From positions 62,001 through 126,000 of the forward strand of contig JAJVDF010000164.1 in NCBI GenBank assembly GCA_022410635.1: a stretch of 64,000 nucleotides of DNA, written 5' to 3'. The stretch is from Tretioscincus oriximinensis. Taxonomy: Eukaryota > Chordata > Lepidosauria > Squamata > Gymnophthalmidae. Under the pieces are notes generated by a model. It was not told where the DNA came from. It did no database searches and worked only from the letters and a program-made list of their open reading frames with translations. Below, one piece after another: positions 1 through 13,679 of the stretch. The position numbers were made by a program, and so were the translations under genes. Numbering within the stretch: position 1 is the stretch's first letter; each line of letters begins with the position of its first letter.

Positions 1-76
1 CTTGGGCCAGTCACAGTTCTTTAGAACTCTCTCAGCCCCACCCACTCCTCAGGGTGTCTGTTGTGGAGAAAGCAAC
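1..76 (+). repeat. tRNA-derived SINE, body fragment (plus strand)
   Basis: The stretch carries the SINE body motifs seen in fuller copies at 15.4 kb, 50.2 kb and 61.8 kb: CTTGGGCCAGTCACAG, TTTAGAACTCTCTCAGCCCC and TCTGTTGTGGAGAAAGCAAC. It is cut by the window edge on the left and runs into a trinucleotide microsatellite on the right. It lies in an RNF44 intron. Confidence 0.75.
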
Positions 77-83
77 AAATATT

Positions 84-88
84 TATTA

Positions 89-181
<93 letters not shown>

Positions 182-206
182 AGCAGCAGCAGCAGCAGCA
201 GCAGCA
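84..206. repeat. Compound trinucleotide microsatellite (ATT)n-(GAT)n-(AGC)n
   Basis: About 20 ATT units are followed by about 12 GAT units and eight AGC units, all in one register. The junctions need only single-base changes (ATT to GAT), so stepwise interruption and expansion of one array is a likely origin. The long predicted polypeptides here are repeat artefacts. Confidence 0.95.
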
Positions 207-236
207 ATATCCCTTTCACCAAAGAGTGGCGCACAT

Positions 237-395
237 AGCTTTTGGTACTTTCTCCACAACAGACTCCCTGAGAAGTTGACAGGGCTGAAAGAGTTCTAAA
301 GAACTGTGATTGGCCCAAAGTCACCCAGCTGGCTTCATGGAGGAGTGTGGAATCGAACCGTGAGAGGCCAGCACCCTAACCACTACTCTAAACGT
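237..395 (-). repeat. tRNA-derived SINE, minus strand
   Basis: Read on the minus strand it starts in the tRNA-like part (GTAGTGGTTAGGGTGCTGGC, then GGTTCGATTCC as box B) and continues through TTGGGCCAATCACAG and AACTCTTTCAGCCC to TGTTGTGGAGAAAG. It is inverted relative to the fragment at 1-76, leaving the microsatellite between two opposed SINE bodies. Confidence 0.8.
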
Positions 396-496
396 ATCTG
401 AGAGATGTTTAGAACTCATGACCCAGTGGAAATGCAGAGCTAACGGATGCCTAGAACTCTTAATGCAAAGGAAATACAGGGCCAGAAGATGCTTGA

Positions 497-1748
<1,252 letters not shown>

Positions 1749-4700
1749 GGCTCTCAACACATTACTGCACAATTTCACTCCAGGATTATGGACCTTGCAC
1801 CAGGAGCTTGGGCCTGCCTGTATGCTCAGTCTCTGGGGCCTCTCCTGGGATGTGGTGAGAATATAAGCAATGTATGACATCCCTCCCCCTCACCCTGTGG
1901 CATGGACTGGGCCTGGTGGTAGTATAGCCAGCTCCGCGGTGTCACGCTTTGTAGGGGGAGGCATCCCCATGTGCTCCGCACTCCAAAGACTCTCCATCTT
2001 TGCGCCATTATTCTCCAGATGTTTGCATTCCTTTTTTTTCCTTTGCTGTTTGGTTTTTGTGGCTTATCTGGCCCAGATACTATTACACTTCCCCTTCTGG
2101 CAGTGCCAGGTGGGCCCCCTTGAAAACAAAGCAGATCCAAGGTGGGAAGGAAAGTGACCCAGGTGAAGTGCCTGCTTCCGCCCCACCAGCCACGTGCCCC
2201 CGAGCGCAGGGGCCGCATAGCAGGCCATAACAGGCCAAGNGGCTGGTTGCTGGACTCCTGCAGACAGTCCAAGGCCGTGCCATTTGGGGTGTTTTCCCTC
2301 GCATGGTGTGGCCAAGTGCCACATTGTTTCCTACACACACTCTTCCATGCCTCTGCGTTTCCCTTCCTTTGTATCCTAAGGCATTGGGGAGAGCTTGCTC
2401 TCCTATCACTGACAAGGGGCCAGAGAGATGAAACCGGCAGGGACAAAACCCACAGCACCTTTTCCCCACTGCTGTGAGGCAATGATGGGGCAAAGGCCCA
2501 CTCCCCTCTAGGAAAGAAGGAGGTTAGGAAATGTTTCCAATAAAGCAGCTGGGTCTGTTTGCTCAAGATGCTGACATAACAGGATGGAGCCTGACTTTCC
2601 AAGGCAAGTCTTTTTGGACTGAGAATCATGTTGTTGCTGTAGGTGGTGCTTCTTTCGCTTCCTTGCCCATCCTATACTTTCCTGTTCCTTTCCGTTGTAG
2701 AAATCCTTTCCCGCTTCCTTTTTCTCTCGGCACTCACCAGCGCCCCACAATCACGTTTACGTCACTGTTCTTTGATAATCCTGGGAGGACGAGTTTTTCT
2801 CCCCTCCTGCCACTCTCCCATGTTTCTCCTGCAGAGAGAGGAGAGGAGTTCAAGACATTTCAGAGGAAGCCTTCAACCCTGTCTGTGAAAATTAGACCCA
2901 CTCTTCTCTTCTGACCCCAAGCTAAGCCCCTGAAAGCGGTTGGACAGCTGGGAGGCTCTTAGCACCAGTGTTTGGGCAGAGAGCAGATGGGGAATTATTT
3001 ATTAATCTCATTGCTGCCACCTATCTTTGCACTGGCTGTCAATGAGGGAGCCCATCTGGCCATTGCTCCAATGTGTCTTCCCCCCAAGGCACCAGCCTGC
3101 CTTCCTTTTCAGGACAAGGTAGATACTTCTGTCCCTCATTACCCACCCACCTTTCTCTCTTCCGTACTGTTTGGCCTTCTGCTGCTACAACGAGCCTGGT
3201 GAGGTTTTTGCTGCATGGCCTGACGCTTGTGCTCAGGAACCATGGATGTCTTTTGCCATGACAAGCATACACTCAGCTGTGTGCCTTTCTGTCTACGTGT
3301 GCGTGCTGCTCAGGTGCGTGCATATATACTCTCCTACCTAAAACACCTGCTGATTTGAAGCAAGAAAGCAACCAACCTGCCACCCTCTTACGGAAACCTG
3401 TTGTTGTGATTTGTTTTATTTTTNAAAAAAACAAGTTGTTTTGCATGATTATGCCATGGAGCAAGAGAGAAGCCCTCACTGTGTAGTTGGTCCGTGTTCT
3501 GAAGACTGGCAAAAGACTCGGAGAGGATGACAAAACCTAATGTAAATGTTCACAAATTATGCATGCATGTTATGACCAGCTTGAACTTGGTATTGGCTGA
3601 CTCTCTAGCCAGCTGTGGGGGGAATTGGGGTGGGTGGGGAAGAGGGAGTTCTTTGTGCTCAGCTGATAACTGCCATGCACTGTACTGCACATGTCCGCAA
3701 CACCTCACAAGGACCGTGAATGCTTTTCGGGATATTGTTCCCTTCCCTCCCTCCTCCAAATGGGCGGCTGAGTTGAAAGCTGGTGTTGGGCCAGGGAGGA
3801 GGGGCCAGGGGAGTCTTCCTGGACTCCATCTGCAGTTTGGCCTTAAAAGGCTCAAGACTTCTGAGCAGTTAATGCTGGTTTTGAAGAGAGGAGGAGTTTG
3901 GTCAACAGCCCTTCTTCTTTACAGTGCTGTAGAGGAGAGAGAGGTTGCACTAACAATGGACTCTTCTCTCCTGCCTCCTTTCTGCTCTGCAGCTGTTGCC
4001 ATCCTGGGCGTCTTGTTCCCACTTCCACTGCTAAATGGAGAGCCATTGTGTCTGATTTTCCCATCAGCCACAAAGGTGAAGGACTGTGCCCCAATGCTTC
4101 TTGTCCCTGTGCCATATATCAGCTCCCATGACATCCTCTTTAACTGACAACCCTTGAGCTGCTGTCGCCCAAGGAAGAGGGAAAATGATTGAGCAATAAT
4201 GCCAGAAGAGCCCAAGACAAAGCCATGCCTTTTCCCTTTGCTTATGCAGAAACAACAACCTTAGGTCGTTAAAGGAATGGAGCATCTTCCTCGTACTCCT
4301 CCTCCAACCTTAAAGCCTCAGGGTACAAAGGAGGTTTTGGATCATTGCCGTTTCCACAGGGAAGTTTCTCTATCTCCCTGGGTCCTGCATCAGTGGAACA
4401 TTTGCCGCTCTTCCACATCAAAAAGCCTTTGTAGCTTTACCGGTACTACGGAAGCCTCCTTTGCATGTGCCTCTCTGCAGAGCATTGTTGGTTCCAAAGC
4501 ATCAACTTGTCCCCCTTTGGGCTACTGGGACACATAAAACCCAGAGCCACTAATAGGTGGGACAGATTAGGGCAGTCCATTGTACTGATTGACTTTGCCC
4601 AAGAGAGCTGCTAGCTTCCAAGTCAGCTCTCGTTGGTTGAGGAGGGGGAAGTGGCTTCTCTTAAAACAGGGCAGGCACAGTGTAGCTGTCGGTGGTTTTT

Positions 4701-6086
4701 TGAGCACACCGATTCTCAGCAATACTTACCTCTAAAGCAGGGAAAAGTCTTTTGGATGTGGTTGGGGCCTCCAGGCCTTTGGTGCTCACAGCCATAAGAG
4801 GTTGGGGGTGGGTAACAAATTCCCCTGCATTTATTGAAATTCTTAATCTACTCGGGGAGAGGGAATACCCAGGATGCCAGAAGGGCAAGGAATGGGGAAT
4901 TCCTTTTTTTTAATTGTTTTTGTCACTTCTGTCAGTCCAGAATAATAACGGATAGATTTGTCAAAAGCTCACCTGGGCAGGCAGATAAATGGGAAAGGAC
5001 AAGTTGGGATTCTGTGGCGACTGGATAGCAATCTCCGTTTGACTGAAGCAGCTGGCCTGCTGCTAAATCAAGAACCAAGAAACTAACTTTCCAAATGCTG
5101 GGCTGGCCCTGGTTTGTTTGTTTCTTTAAAAATTAGTAACATAAATTTCTTTTGAATGAATGGTATCATTTTTTTNAAAAAAAATCAAAGCTTGTTTGCC
5201 CTTCCAGCCCCACTTGGGCTGATAGGAGTTAAAATGGTAGCAGTTAACAGAGTAACGAATCCCTCCACCACCACTGCACATTTTTAAAGGATTAGAACAG
5301 CTGCAGTTGGACGTCTATGCCAGGTTTGGCCCCTGTGTACACAGGCACACACACTTGCACACGTACAGAGGAATGGGCCACTTGCCATATAAAACTGCAC
5401 AGACACCAGCAACCCTTCCTTCCTTCCGAGATGCCTCCAGTCCCCCCTCACATGTCAAGCCAGTGCCTTGTGTGAGACGCCTGACTTCCCTCTGGCCTCC
5501 CCCCCTTGTTTTTCAGCTTTTTAAAAAAGGAAAGAAAAACACACAGCATCCTTATTTCACACGACACAAAGAACCAAAGGTCTTTACTGTATGTATATAT
5601 GTTTTAAAAATAATAATAAAATACACAGGAGGTGTCTCCATATTTATAGCCAATCAGAACAGTGCCGGTGCCCACCTGTTTTCAATCACCACCTTCTCCG
5701 CTTTTCCCCCTTCACCATCTTCTTTCAGAAAAAGGCCATTTGGGGGACAGGGAGGGTAGAAAAGCCTTGCGGTTCTTTTGCTGGTGAGAAAGCTCACAGC
5801 TCGTGTGCTGCAGAATTTATTCCAATGAGCAGCTAAAATTATCATTTAAAAACAAACAAAAAAAACCATAAAAAAATGACTAAAACATTTATTTAGGATG
5901 TTTGTGATTGCTGATTGCGCTGTACATGCCACTGTTTACCAATGATTTCCTGTGGTGGGATAGTGGACTGTTTACCGTTCTTTTTTACCGGTCCCGGGGG
6001 GCCCCCGAGGGGACGGCTCAGCTTCACCCTGCAAGGAGACGAGCCTCTCTGTAGGGCACCAGGGCATTTGTTCTGTGTTAGAAAGT

Positions 6087-6130
6087 TTATATATATATAT
6101 TATATATATATTATAAATATATATATATAA
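6087..6130. repeat. (TA)n-rich palindromic tract
   Basis: Nearly pure alternating TA with a few TTA interruptions, followed by TTTTTTTTT. In RNA it could form a long AU hairpin in the presumed RNF44 3'UTR. Confidence 0.85.
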
Positions 6131-6457
6131 TTTTTTTTTGCTCTGTTACTTGCACATTTTACAGTTACCTCATTTTTCCCATGTATGTATTTGAAAAAAG
6201 GCTAATATATAGAGAAGAAAAAAAAGGTTCTTTAATCTCTAAAAAAGTGTTTGTTTTTTCCATTCCATTGGAATCATATTGGTTTGTAGCATTTAACATA
6301 ANTAGTATGTTGTATTATATATATGTGTATTATACTGATTGAAATTTTTAACAGATTTGTACTTTTTTTAAAATGAAAGTTGCTAGTTCTGCTTGACCAA
6401 GTAGTGCAATCATTATTTTTTTTAATGTTGTGGCTGATTCTGAGAGGGATATTCACT

Positions 6458-6463
6458 AATAAA
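6458..6463 (+). promoter_or_regulatory. RNF44: Candidate RNF44 polyadenylation signal AATAAA
   Basis: Canonical hexamer in TCACTAATAAATGTATGA, after a U-rich stretch. It is the most distal signal before clearly repetitive intergenic DNA. Confidence 0.5.
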
Positions 6464-7193
6464 TGTATGATGTATACCAATGAAAACAGGCCAGTTTTTT
6501 GTCTTGTGGATGGCAGAGCACTCAGAAACACTTGGGTCTTTGAATTAACTATTCTCCTTGGAGTTAATGCTGCCATTCTAGCATATTGCGTCTTCAAGCA
6601 GGCCAGCAAGTGAGTCCAGGTGCAACAATTTTCATTTCCTGTATAGTTATTCCACACCTTCTCATATGTGGAATTAGAGAACAGCCAGCCACATATTCAA
6701 AGTTAGTTGGATTCATGCTGTGATTATTGATACACATTTCAAAAACACTGGCTTGTGCTGCACTGAGCCTGATTCTAGATTTTATCTGGAAAAGGGACTC
6801 GCCATCTGCATGTTGGTATAGACTATAGCAGGCACCATCCTGGATCTGCCACAATCTGCATTAGCATGTAAATGGCGGGTGTTTATTCCACAAGATATGC
6901 AGAATGAACCTAAATGTTCTTGCCAGTTTTTACAGCAAGATCAACCTATATATTGTGGTGTTTTTTAATATTCCCCTGGAGTTCGCAGATTTATGGAGAA
7001 TATAGAACAAAAGAGCAACTTCATATCAAGGCATTCTTGGTACTCCTGGAACCCATAATAGCAGTTAAGCAAATAGCATCTATATTAGTAAACATATTAT
7101 ATTAGTAATTTTTTCTGCTGAACACCGTGATCAAAAAGGTCAGATGCAAATTTAGATATGTAATTCAATTTATAGCATTCATGAGCAGCTAAA

Positions 7194-7345
7194 CTAAGGC
7201 TTCATCCTTGCATCTCTTATTTATTCTACCATAACTGGATATTCCACAATAAATCATGGATATTCTGGATTAAATCCATTCCCTCAGTGTTTTATTGTGG
7301 AATATCCAACTATAGTGGAATAAATAATGTGGGGATGCAGCCTAA
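7194..7345. mobile_element. Palindromic miniature inverted-repeat element (about 150 bp)
   Basis: The left arm (7194-7252) ends in GGATATTCCACAATAAA and the right arm (about 7289-7345) begins with its complement TTTATTGTGGAATATCC. Similarity extends outward through TTATTTATTC / GAATAAATAA to GCATC...AAGGC / GCC...GATGC. The arms flank a roughly 36-base loop. It looks like a non-autonomous DNA transposon; no superfamily is assigned. Confidence 0.65.
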
Positions 7346-8244
7346 TTCAGTCATTAAAAAAAGAGAAACAAACTGCAGAAATCAATTGAGACTACATTGA
7401 TGTCATGGGCGGACTTTCCATCCACAGTTACCAAAGTCCTTTTCCTTCCCACATTGACAACCCAAATGAATTCCCCTGGGCATCTTGTGTATTTTTCTGG
7501 CAAAAGCTCTTTGATTCAAACAAAATCCTTCACCAGTAAATAACTGCGGATTTATTTCATTTAGTTATTATTACTGCAAAATAACTTCATGAACAACAAG
7601 TGGCTCCACAAAAACCTTTATTCTAAGCTATCTCCCAGCAGCCTGCGCCCCAACCAGTGTAGACTATGGCAGACCCAGCATGTGGATGGGCAGCCTCTAT
7701 TCTGAAACATCGGCCGGAATAAAATCAGTGTGGAAAGAGCTCCGGAGATGCCCAACAGTCAAATAATGCACAAGGAATTGCCCTAAGTCGTAGTCGCAGC
7801 ATCTCTTGCTATGGGTGTGAATATGTAAAAAACCTTTTATTAAAGCAATAAATTGTGGCTTTTGTCCCTGGTGATTCTGGCAGCTTATTGCTGTAATTGA
7901 AACATGGTAAGTTAGACATGAGCAAATCCCACCTAGGTCTTAAATGTAGAATCTTATGGTTGCAAGAGAGTAAAGCAAGAAATGCTGTTTTGTTTAAAAA
8001 TCAAAAATAAAACACGTTATTTTACTTAGAAAGGGTATTTAGCTTCCTGTGAAAAAAATCAATTTCTACAGTGAAACACTTGAAATCTGTATGGCTGATA
8101 GAAGTACTAGGTCTGTTAAAAAACCTTCTGTGTAGTATTTTTGATACGGCAGCTAGCTTTTTTTCAGTCACTATCTCCCATATTTAGGCCAGTTCATGGA
8201 ATCCAGCAATATCAATGGCTGATAGCCCTAGTGGTCTGTCTCTA

Positions 8245-8400
8245 AACATAGGGACATAAAGTGGAGCCATGCTGAATGGGGCCGGAGCCCATCTAGACCA
8301 GCATTCAGTCTTACACAGTGGCCCACCAATTGCACCAGGGCAGTCTGAAGCAGAAGAAGGCAATGTCTTCACCTGTTCTTGTCTCCCGGCAAGTCTCTAA
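8245..8400 (-). repeat. CR1 LINE 3'-end fragment (minus)
   Basis: It contains the complement of the family tail: ACATAGGGACATAAAGTGGA, GAGCCATGCTGAAT, GGAGCCCATCTAGACCAGCA and GTGGCCCACCAATTGCACC. The same motif order recurs at 22.3 kb and 32.7 kb. Confidence 0.8.
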
Positions 8401-8477
8401 AAGCCACCTGCCAGGAGATTGTATTTTGTGCCCATGTCCTGCTCATGGGCTTCTCCGTGTAGCTGGTTAGCTAATGT

Positions 8478-8575
8478 GAATATAAGAATTTAAGAGGACA
8501 AGTCACAATCTGTCCTTTCCAGCATCCTGTCTCCCATGGTGGTCTACTAACTGCTTCTAGGCATTCTCAAGTAGA
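8478..8575 (-). repeat. Second CR1-like 3'-end fragment (minus)
   Basis: A TATAAGAATTTAAGAGGACA start, CCAGCATCCTGTCTCCCATG and CTAACTGCTTCTAGGCA follow the CR1-tail order with another subfamily's sequence. Confidence 0.6.
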
Positions 8576-8924
8576 AGATAAAGGTTTGCGCTACGTTTTT
8601 ATATTGTAAGCAAAGGATGCCACATAACCCACAGCAGGGAAGAGGCTACAATTGCTGACTTATTTGTTTCTGAATCTATTGAATTCACCAAGCAACGAAC
8701 CATCCAAAAGCAGGAAGGCGCTTTATGCCTATTTTAGCTATAGTATGTAAGTTTTTCCACGGGGAATTTTTCAGTTATTCAAATAAAACTGAGATTTTTG
8801 TCAACACTGTGAAAGGACAACTTCATTAATCTATCAGAACATTTTCATAAAGGATATCAAACAAAAATATCTGAAATGTGTGCCAAATCTTTTTAAAAAC
8901 AAAAAAATCTGTGCAGGTAGGATC

Positions 8925-9018
8925 TTGGGATCTTTTTGTGTTGCTTTTGGTCTTCTGTTACTTGCCTTGGGACCTATGGTGAAAGGTGGGATGTACATTC
9001 TTAAATAAATAAATAAAA
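8925..9018 (+). repeat. L2-type LINE 3' tail (plus)
   Basis: CTTGCCTTGGGACC, then GGTGAAAGGTGGGATGTA and a TAAATAAATAAATAAAA terminus match the tail structure seen at 25.4 kb, 35.9 kb and 50.7 kb. Confidence 0.65.
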
Positions 9019-10334
9019 ATTTTCATCTCTACTGTCTTGATATTTTAGTATTAACTTCTGTCTTTAGAAACTGCTGAACTCGATGGCTGAAAACACTTTT
9101 TACCTGCTTTTTTGAGTTCCTGAAAATCACTCCCATCAATAAATGACTTGGCTCCCAGCTTCTAGTCAATATTAACATCTGCTACCAAAACATGGCTTCA
9201 TCAGTCACCCCTGCCATGTTGCTACTATATGGTAACTTTAAAACACCAGCAAAATAGACCTTCAGAAATATTTCCCNTTATATCCTTTGTATAAAACCAG
9301 ACTGGAGCACAATGTGATGTGCAATGCTTCCCCTCATCCCTAACAAATTACTGCTGAAAAACAACTGAACAAGTTCTTGAGCAGGTATTTTCTAGTCATG
9401 TACTGAAATCATTAATTGCAGATTATACAAAACATTATCCGTATAACCTGCAGGCATGTAAATCAATAGTCATGTTTACATCTCTAGAGGGACCTGCAAA
9501 CCTGGGCCTTTGGGCTCATCATGGGTCCCTTTGAATCAGGCACTTCTACCAGTCTCTGTTTAGTATTGTTAAAAGATTTTAAAGGACTTCACTTGAGTCA
9601 ACGACCCTTCTAGATATCACGATGCATTGGCCAGCAGCTTTCTTAAAGGTAAGTCTGTGGGTGGGGGTGGCATTGTGTATCATCTGAAGAGCAGACAATT
9701 ACCTACAGGACACTTATTAAATCCTCTTGATTTTTTTTTGTGCTAATCCACCCAGGGTAGCTGAACAAGTGAAAACTAATGAACAGTGTTTTAGTTGAAT
9801 TTATGTGTCAAAGAATTCTGCCATAGGAAGTCCCTTTTCCATATAAAAGTACTGAAGATCAGGCTCTTAGAGTTTTCTAGAAAACATTTCTTTTGGGGGG
9901 TAGAATAATCACTGGAACGTTTAAAAAACTGCAAATGATTACTTGCTTTTTACCTTGGGCAAAGATTCATTAGAACAGCGGGGATTTATCTTATGTAGTG
10001 ACATTATGGGAGTTAGCATTTAAATTGTTTAGGTATTTTTTTTCAGTAATTAAAAATCAATAAGAATTTCCATTAACAAGGGTAGAAGATAAAAGTATTG
10101 TTTCTGCCAATTTTACAAGCAGCGATACGAGTAACTTGTTCAGCATGTATCTGTTTGGGATTTTTTTATATAAGTATGGAATATTTTGGGTCTTCTTCGT
10201 TTCAGCTGCCACCACTGCTGCAAAACATTAGAAATGTAGCTGTCAAAAAAGTAACCAAGAACAAGGCACATAATAAATCTGCACAGCTTTCTAAACCAAC
10301 AGCAATATACTTCATTTGATATGTAAAAGCTAAG

Positions 10335-10622
10335 CTCATCTTAAGGCTGGTCTCCCACACTCCTCTGTCATAGCAGCAACCAGCCTGATTAATTTTTAAA
10401 AAAGGATTAGACAAATTCATGAGGGACAGGTGTAACCATGCTTGGATACGATCTCCAGGTTGTAAGCAGGATGGCCCTAAATTGCCATTTGCAAAGGGCA
10501 GGAGAGCAGGTCAAGGTTTTGCCTTTGTCTTCTGCTTGCGATGCCCAGAAGCAACTTATGTAAGACATTGCTGGNCTAGATGGGCTGCAGCCTGATTCTG
10601 CCGCAGGCTTCCTCTCATGTTC
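10335..10622 (+). repeat. CR1 LINE 3'-end fragment (plus)
   Basis: AAAAAAGGATTAGACAAATT CATGAGGG parallels the CR1 end-of-ORF region at 38.0 kb and 41.1 kb. CTAGATGGGCTGCAGCCTGA and TTCTTC-type motifs close the tail. Confidence 0.75.
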
Positions 10623-11341
10623 CAAATTGCTGTAATTGTTACATGCAAGGTGCTTAGGATGGCTATGCATGGCTACAATTAGTTATATGAACCAAAATGG
10701 CTGATAAAAGTAAGTTTCTTGTCCTTAAAAAAATAGTTTCACCATTTAGGAAGAAAAATGGACTAGCTTTTTCCAACCCTGTTTCTTCTATATACTGCTG
10801 AACAATGACCTTTACATAAACCATAGTGGGAGATTTGAAGAATCGTTGTATAAAGCAATAAAATCTCGTATTAGTGTAAAAGGATTAATGTTAACAGCCT
10901 ACAATAGCTAGTGGAAGAAGGTGCTTCCACTGCACTCTATTTAATTTCATTTATGCTATAATGTGAATGAAATATTAACATATGAAAAAATATTAAAAAT
11001 GGAATAATTGCATGTTCAGTTATAGAAATTAATTTGATTACCAAAAAAAGATGAGACCGGATTTTATAACAATTTAAATTTTAGGCAAAATCTGAGGGGG
11101 AAAACAAAACAATGTTGTTTGCATATGACCTCTGATAATCTCCCTTTTCATCCAGATCTCAGAAGTAGAAAGTGGTAAGCCAGTTCTGGGCCCACAGGAT
11201 AGCAATACAAGGAGTCACAGCTGTGATAAAAAAAGCTCTCCCATCTTGAGAATGAAAGAAGGAACAAACAACAAGCTCAGTTACTAACCCTGAATCTAAT
11301 TAAATATTTTGTTCTGCCAAATACATTTCCCTGCAAAATAA

Positions 11342-11367
11342 TGCAGCAGCAGCAGCAGCAGCAGCTA
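11342..11367. repeat. (GCA)n microsatellite
   Basis: About eight uninterrupted CAG/GCA units. The short ORF that follows has no recognisable product. Confidence 0.9.
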
Positions 11368-13119
11368 GGATTATGTACCTTTCGCTATTATTTTATCAAA
11401 TGATTCTGTTATTTACAAGCTACAAGTCAGTGGCTTCAGGGATGTCCTTTGGAGCAAGAAAGCCACACATCCCATCCGGAGCACCTTTTCCAGTCAAGAA
11501 ATCCACTTGTTTTGTGCCCAGTTTCAGAAAAACAGGTATGGGCATAACAGCAATAGCTGAGAAGTTGTTCAAGTCTCTTTAGCAGTAGCTTTACATTATG
11601 ACAGTCATCAGTGATAGGGTGCAGAAAAGTACATAATGTTGCACGCCTCTACTATAAGCATAAAGCTCATATATATTCTATCTCCTCGTTGGACTAGCCA
11701 GCTCGGTCAAAAAATGGCTTCAGCATAAAGCTCAAGATTTAGGTTGAAGCTGCAATTTTCTTTCACAACATGAAATTATTATTTTTACTGGTGGAGCTTT
11801 TCTTCAGTGAACATTTAACTCAAAGTTTGGAATATTCCACATCAGGTTCACTGTGAACATCAGCATCTCCTACCTACTTATCACAACAACTACAAATTGA
11901 TTTTTTTTCAGATATCAAGCTGAACCTATCAGGAGCTTACAATAAACTGGTTCAGTCTGCTGGGGATTTCCCCTTCTACCATGAACACTCTTTACAGCAA
12001 CTTCATAGTCCTCCAAAGCTCTATCTGACCTGCAGACAGGCATCAGTACATGTCCACTGGGTTTTCCAACAATGGCGAATTGCAAGTTCCCACAGTTGTT
12101 TACATGTACAGTCATGTGCAGTTCCACTTTCAGGATAGTCGTGTCCAGCCCAGGATGTAGATACACTCAAAAGACTTAAAATACAGATGGCAGGTGCAAT
12201 GGGTGGAAGGCTGAAGGCAAAGTGTTTTTAAAAAACTAGCTTGTTTGAGTTTTAAGCCGAATCGTGCAAAGATCTAGAATCGGTTTGTAAGTAACTGCAC
12301 TCAAAATTTGCTTGAATACATATAAAAAAGAACAAACAGAAAAACGAGCACGTTTGTGCTTTTGACTAGGTTGAGGATAATAGAGAAAGGAAGAAAAGTC
12401 TGACAAATCAAAGTAACACTGTATTTCAAGCGTCCAGCTGAGATTCCAAATGCTGTTAATGGGCAGGAGATAAAACTTTCTCCAATTTAGACAAGATCAA
12501 CAATTGGGGACAAAAATGTTCCATATGAAATAGTATATGCTCTATAACCTTCACCAAAACCTAAAATTAATCCAACTGAGAAACTGATTCTTGTCTGGAA
12601 AGATCCGTTTGAACCGCCTGAGCTTCTGGCCATCAAGATAGAGTGAGACTGAGTCTTGCCTCTAATAAGAACAGACATTACAGACCGTTGCTGCGAGATA
12701 CAGGCCGCCCCTCAGCACTTGTCACTGGCTCATCATGTACTGTCGTAAATGTTCATAGGCAAGTTGCTAGGATTTCCGTTAACACTGACAACATGAATCG
12801 GCAAACGTTCTTGTACTTTTCCTGAATTTCACGGCCTTCAAATTACTATTACAGAAATTTTTGTGGGTGTATCTTGGAATTGCTACCATAGCCAAAAGCT
12901 TCTTCAGAATAAGCCAGGACAAGTTCAGGTGGTGATTGCAAAATCCAGGAAATAATGTTGAAATCCAATTTATGCTGTAACGTGACCTAAGAGAATTCAT
13001 GTTTGAAGTGTCGCCATCACTTCAAACTATATAGAACCACCTAGGCTAGGGACTGTCTGTGGAGGCAGAAAGACACTGAAGGCTATAGGGATGTTAGCAC
13101 AGGCACACCAGAGGCAGAA

Positions 13120-13679
13120 TTTATTACACTACGTAGGCTAACAACTCTGGAAAAGGAGAACCCCGTAGTTAAGAATGTCAACCAGCTCCTTATTTTTTNA
13201 AAAAAACCCATTGTTATCCCAATTCTCCTTTGGTCATTACAAAGCAAAAGAAATACTTAAGAAGATTTATACAGAGTGAGAAGCTGGAAGGAACCACCTT
13301 TTCCCGCCCCTCCCCTTCCTGGGCAGAGGATCTCAACCTGGCCCAAACATATCCTCTAGCTGTCATAGTCAACAGATGACAGATTTCATTTTCCCCATGT
13401 CAGTATGCTGGAGTATATTATTTTCAATGAAAGCAATCTTGACCAAGAGCTGCCATTTCTGAACCCNCTTGGGAGGGCAACTGCAGCCCCTCCAATCTGC
13501 CCTCTGAATATAGAAGGGGCTGAGTGTGCGCGAGTGCAGTTTCTCTTGCCAGTGCAGACACGTGGCGTGGCTGACCCAAGCCACATAGTCTCTGATCCCT
13601 CATTTGTATGCAGCAGTCTTTAAAAAAAATATCGTATTATAATAGGAATCTCTTTCCATCTCTATGCTTGGGGGAAATG
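13120..13679 (-). other. FAF2: FAF2 3' untranslated region (at least the proximal part)
   Basis: This follows the FAF2 stop on the minus strand. The first minus-strand AATAAA is at 13120-13125 (TTTATT on the given strand), which would give a 3'UTR of about 560 bases. The UTR may run on to about 10.9 kb through a more distal ATTAAA; the end was not determined. Confidence 0.5.

Larger units (their letters stand above)
1749..6480 (+). other. RNF44: Presumed RNF44 3' untranslated region
   Basis: About 4.7 kb follows the stop codon with no identifiable gene and few recognisable repeats, unlike the flanking intergenic DNA. AATAAA occurs at 2539-2544, 5615-5620 and 6458-6463. The stretch at about 5.9-6.46 kb is U-rich with AU-rich runs and reads like a conserved vertebrate 3'UTR end, so I favour the last signal. 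Whether the UTR is continuous is an inference; transcript data would decide. ORFs inside it (for example 3527-4147) have no recognisable protein. Confidence 0.5.
6481..13119. other. Convergent interval between RNF44 and FAF2
   Basis: No protein gene is supported here. It holds CR1 3'-end fragments (8.2-8.6 kb, 10.3-10.6 kb), an L2-type tail (8.9-9.0 kb), a palindromic element (7.19-7.35 kb) and a CAG repeat (11.34 kb). The part from about 10.9 to 13.1 kb is low in repeats and may belong to a long FAF2 3'UTR: minus-strand ATTAAA occurs at about 10.94 kb. Confidence 0.6.

Noticed and set aside
2..324. Poly-Ile/Asp/Ser and poly-Leu/Ser ORFs
   Set aside because: They are translations of the ATT/GAT/AGC microsatellite between SINE fragments.
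1826..2629. 267-codon minus ORF and overlapping ORFs in RNF44 3'UTR
   Set aside because: Antisense to the presumed UTR, interrupted by an N, low-information composition, several frames open at once.
3527..4147. 206-codon plus ORF
   Set aside because: Lies in the presumed RNF44 3'UTR; no domain or family resemblance, and minus-strand ORFs overlap it.
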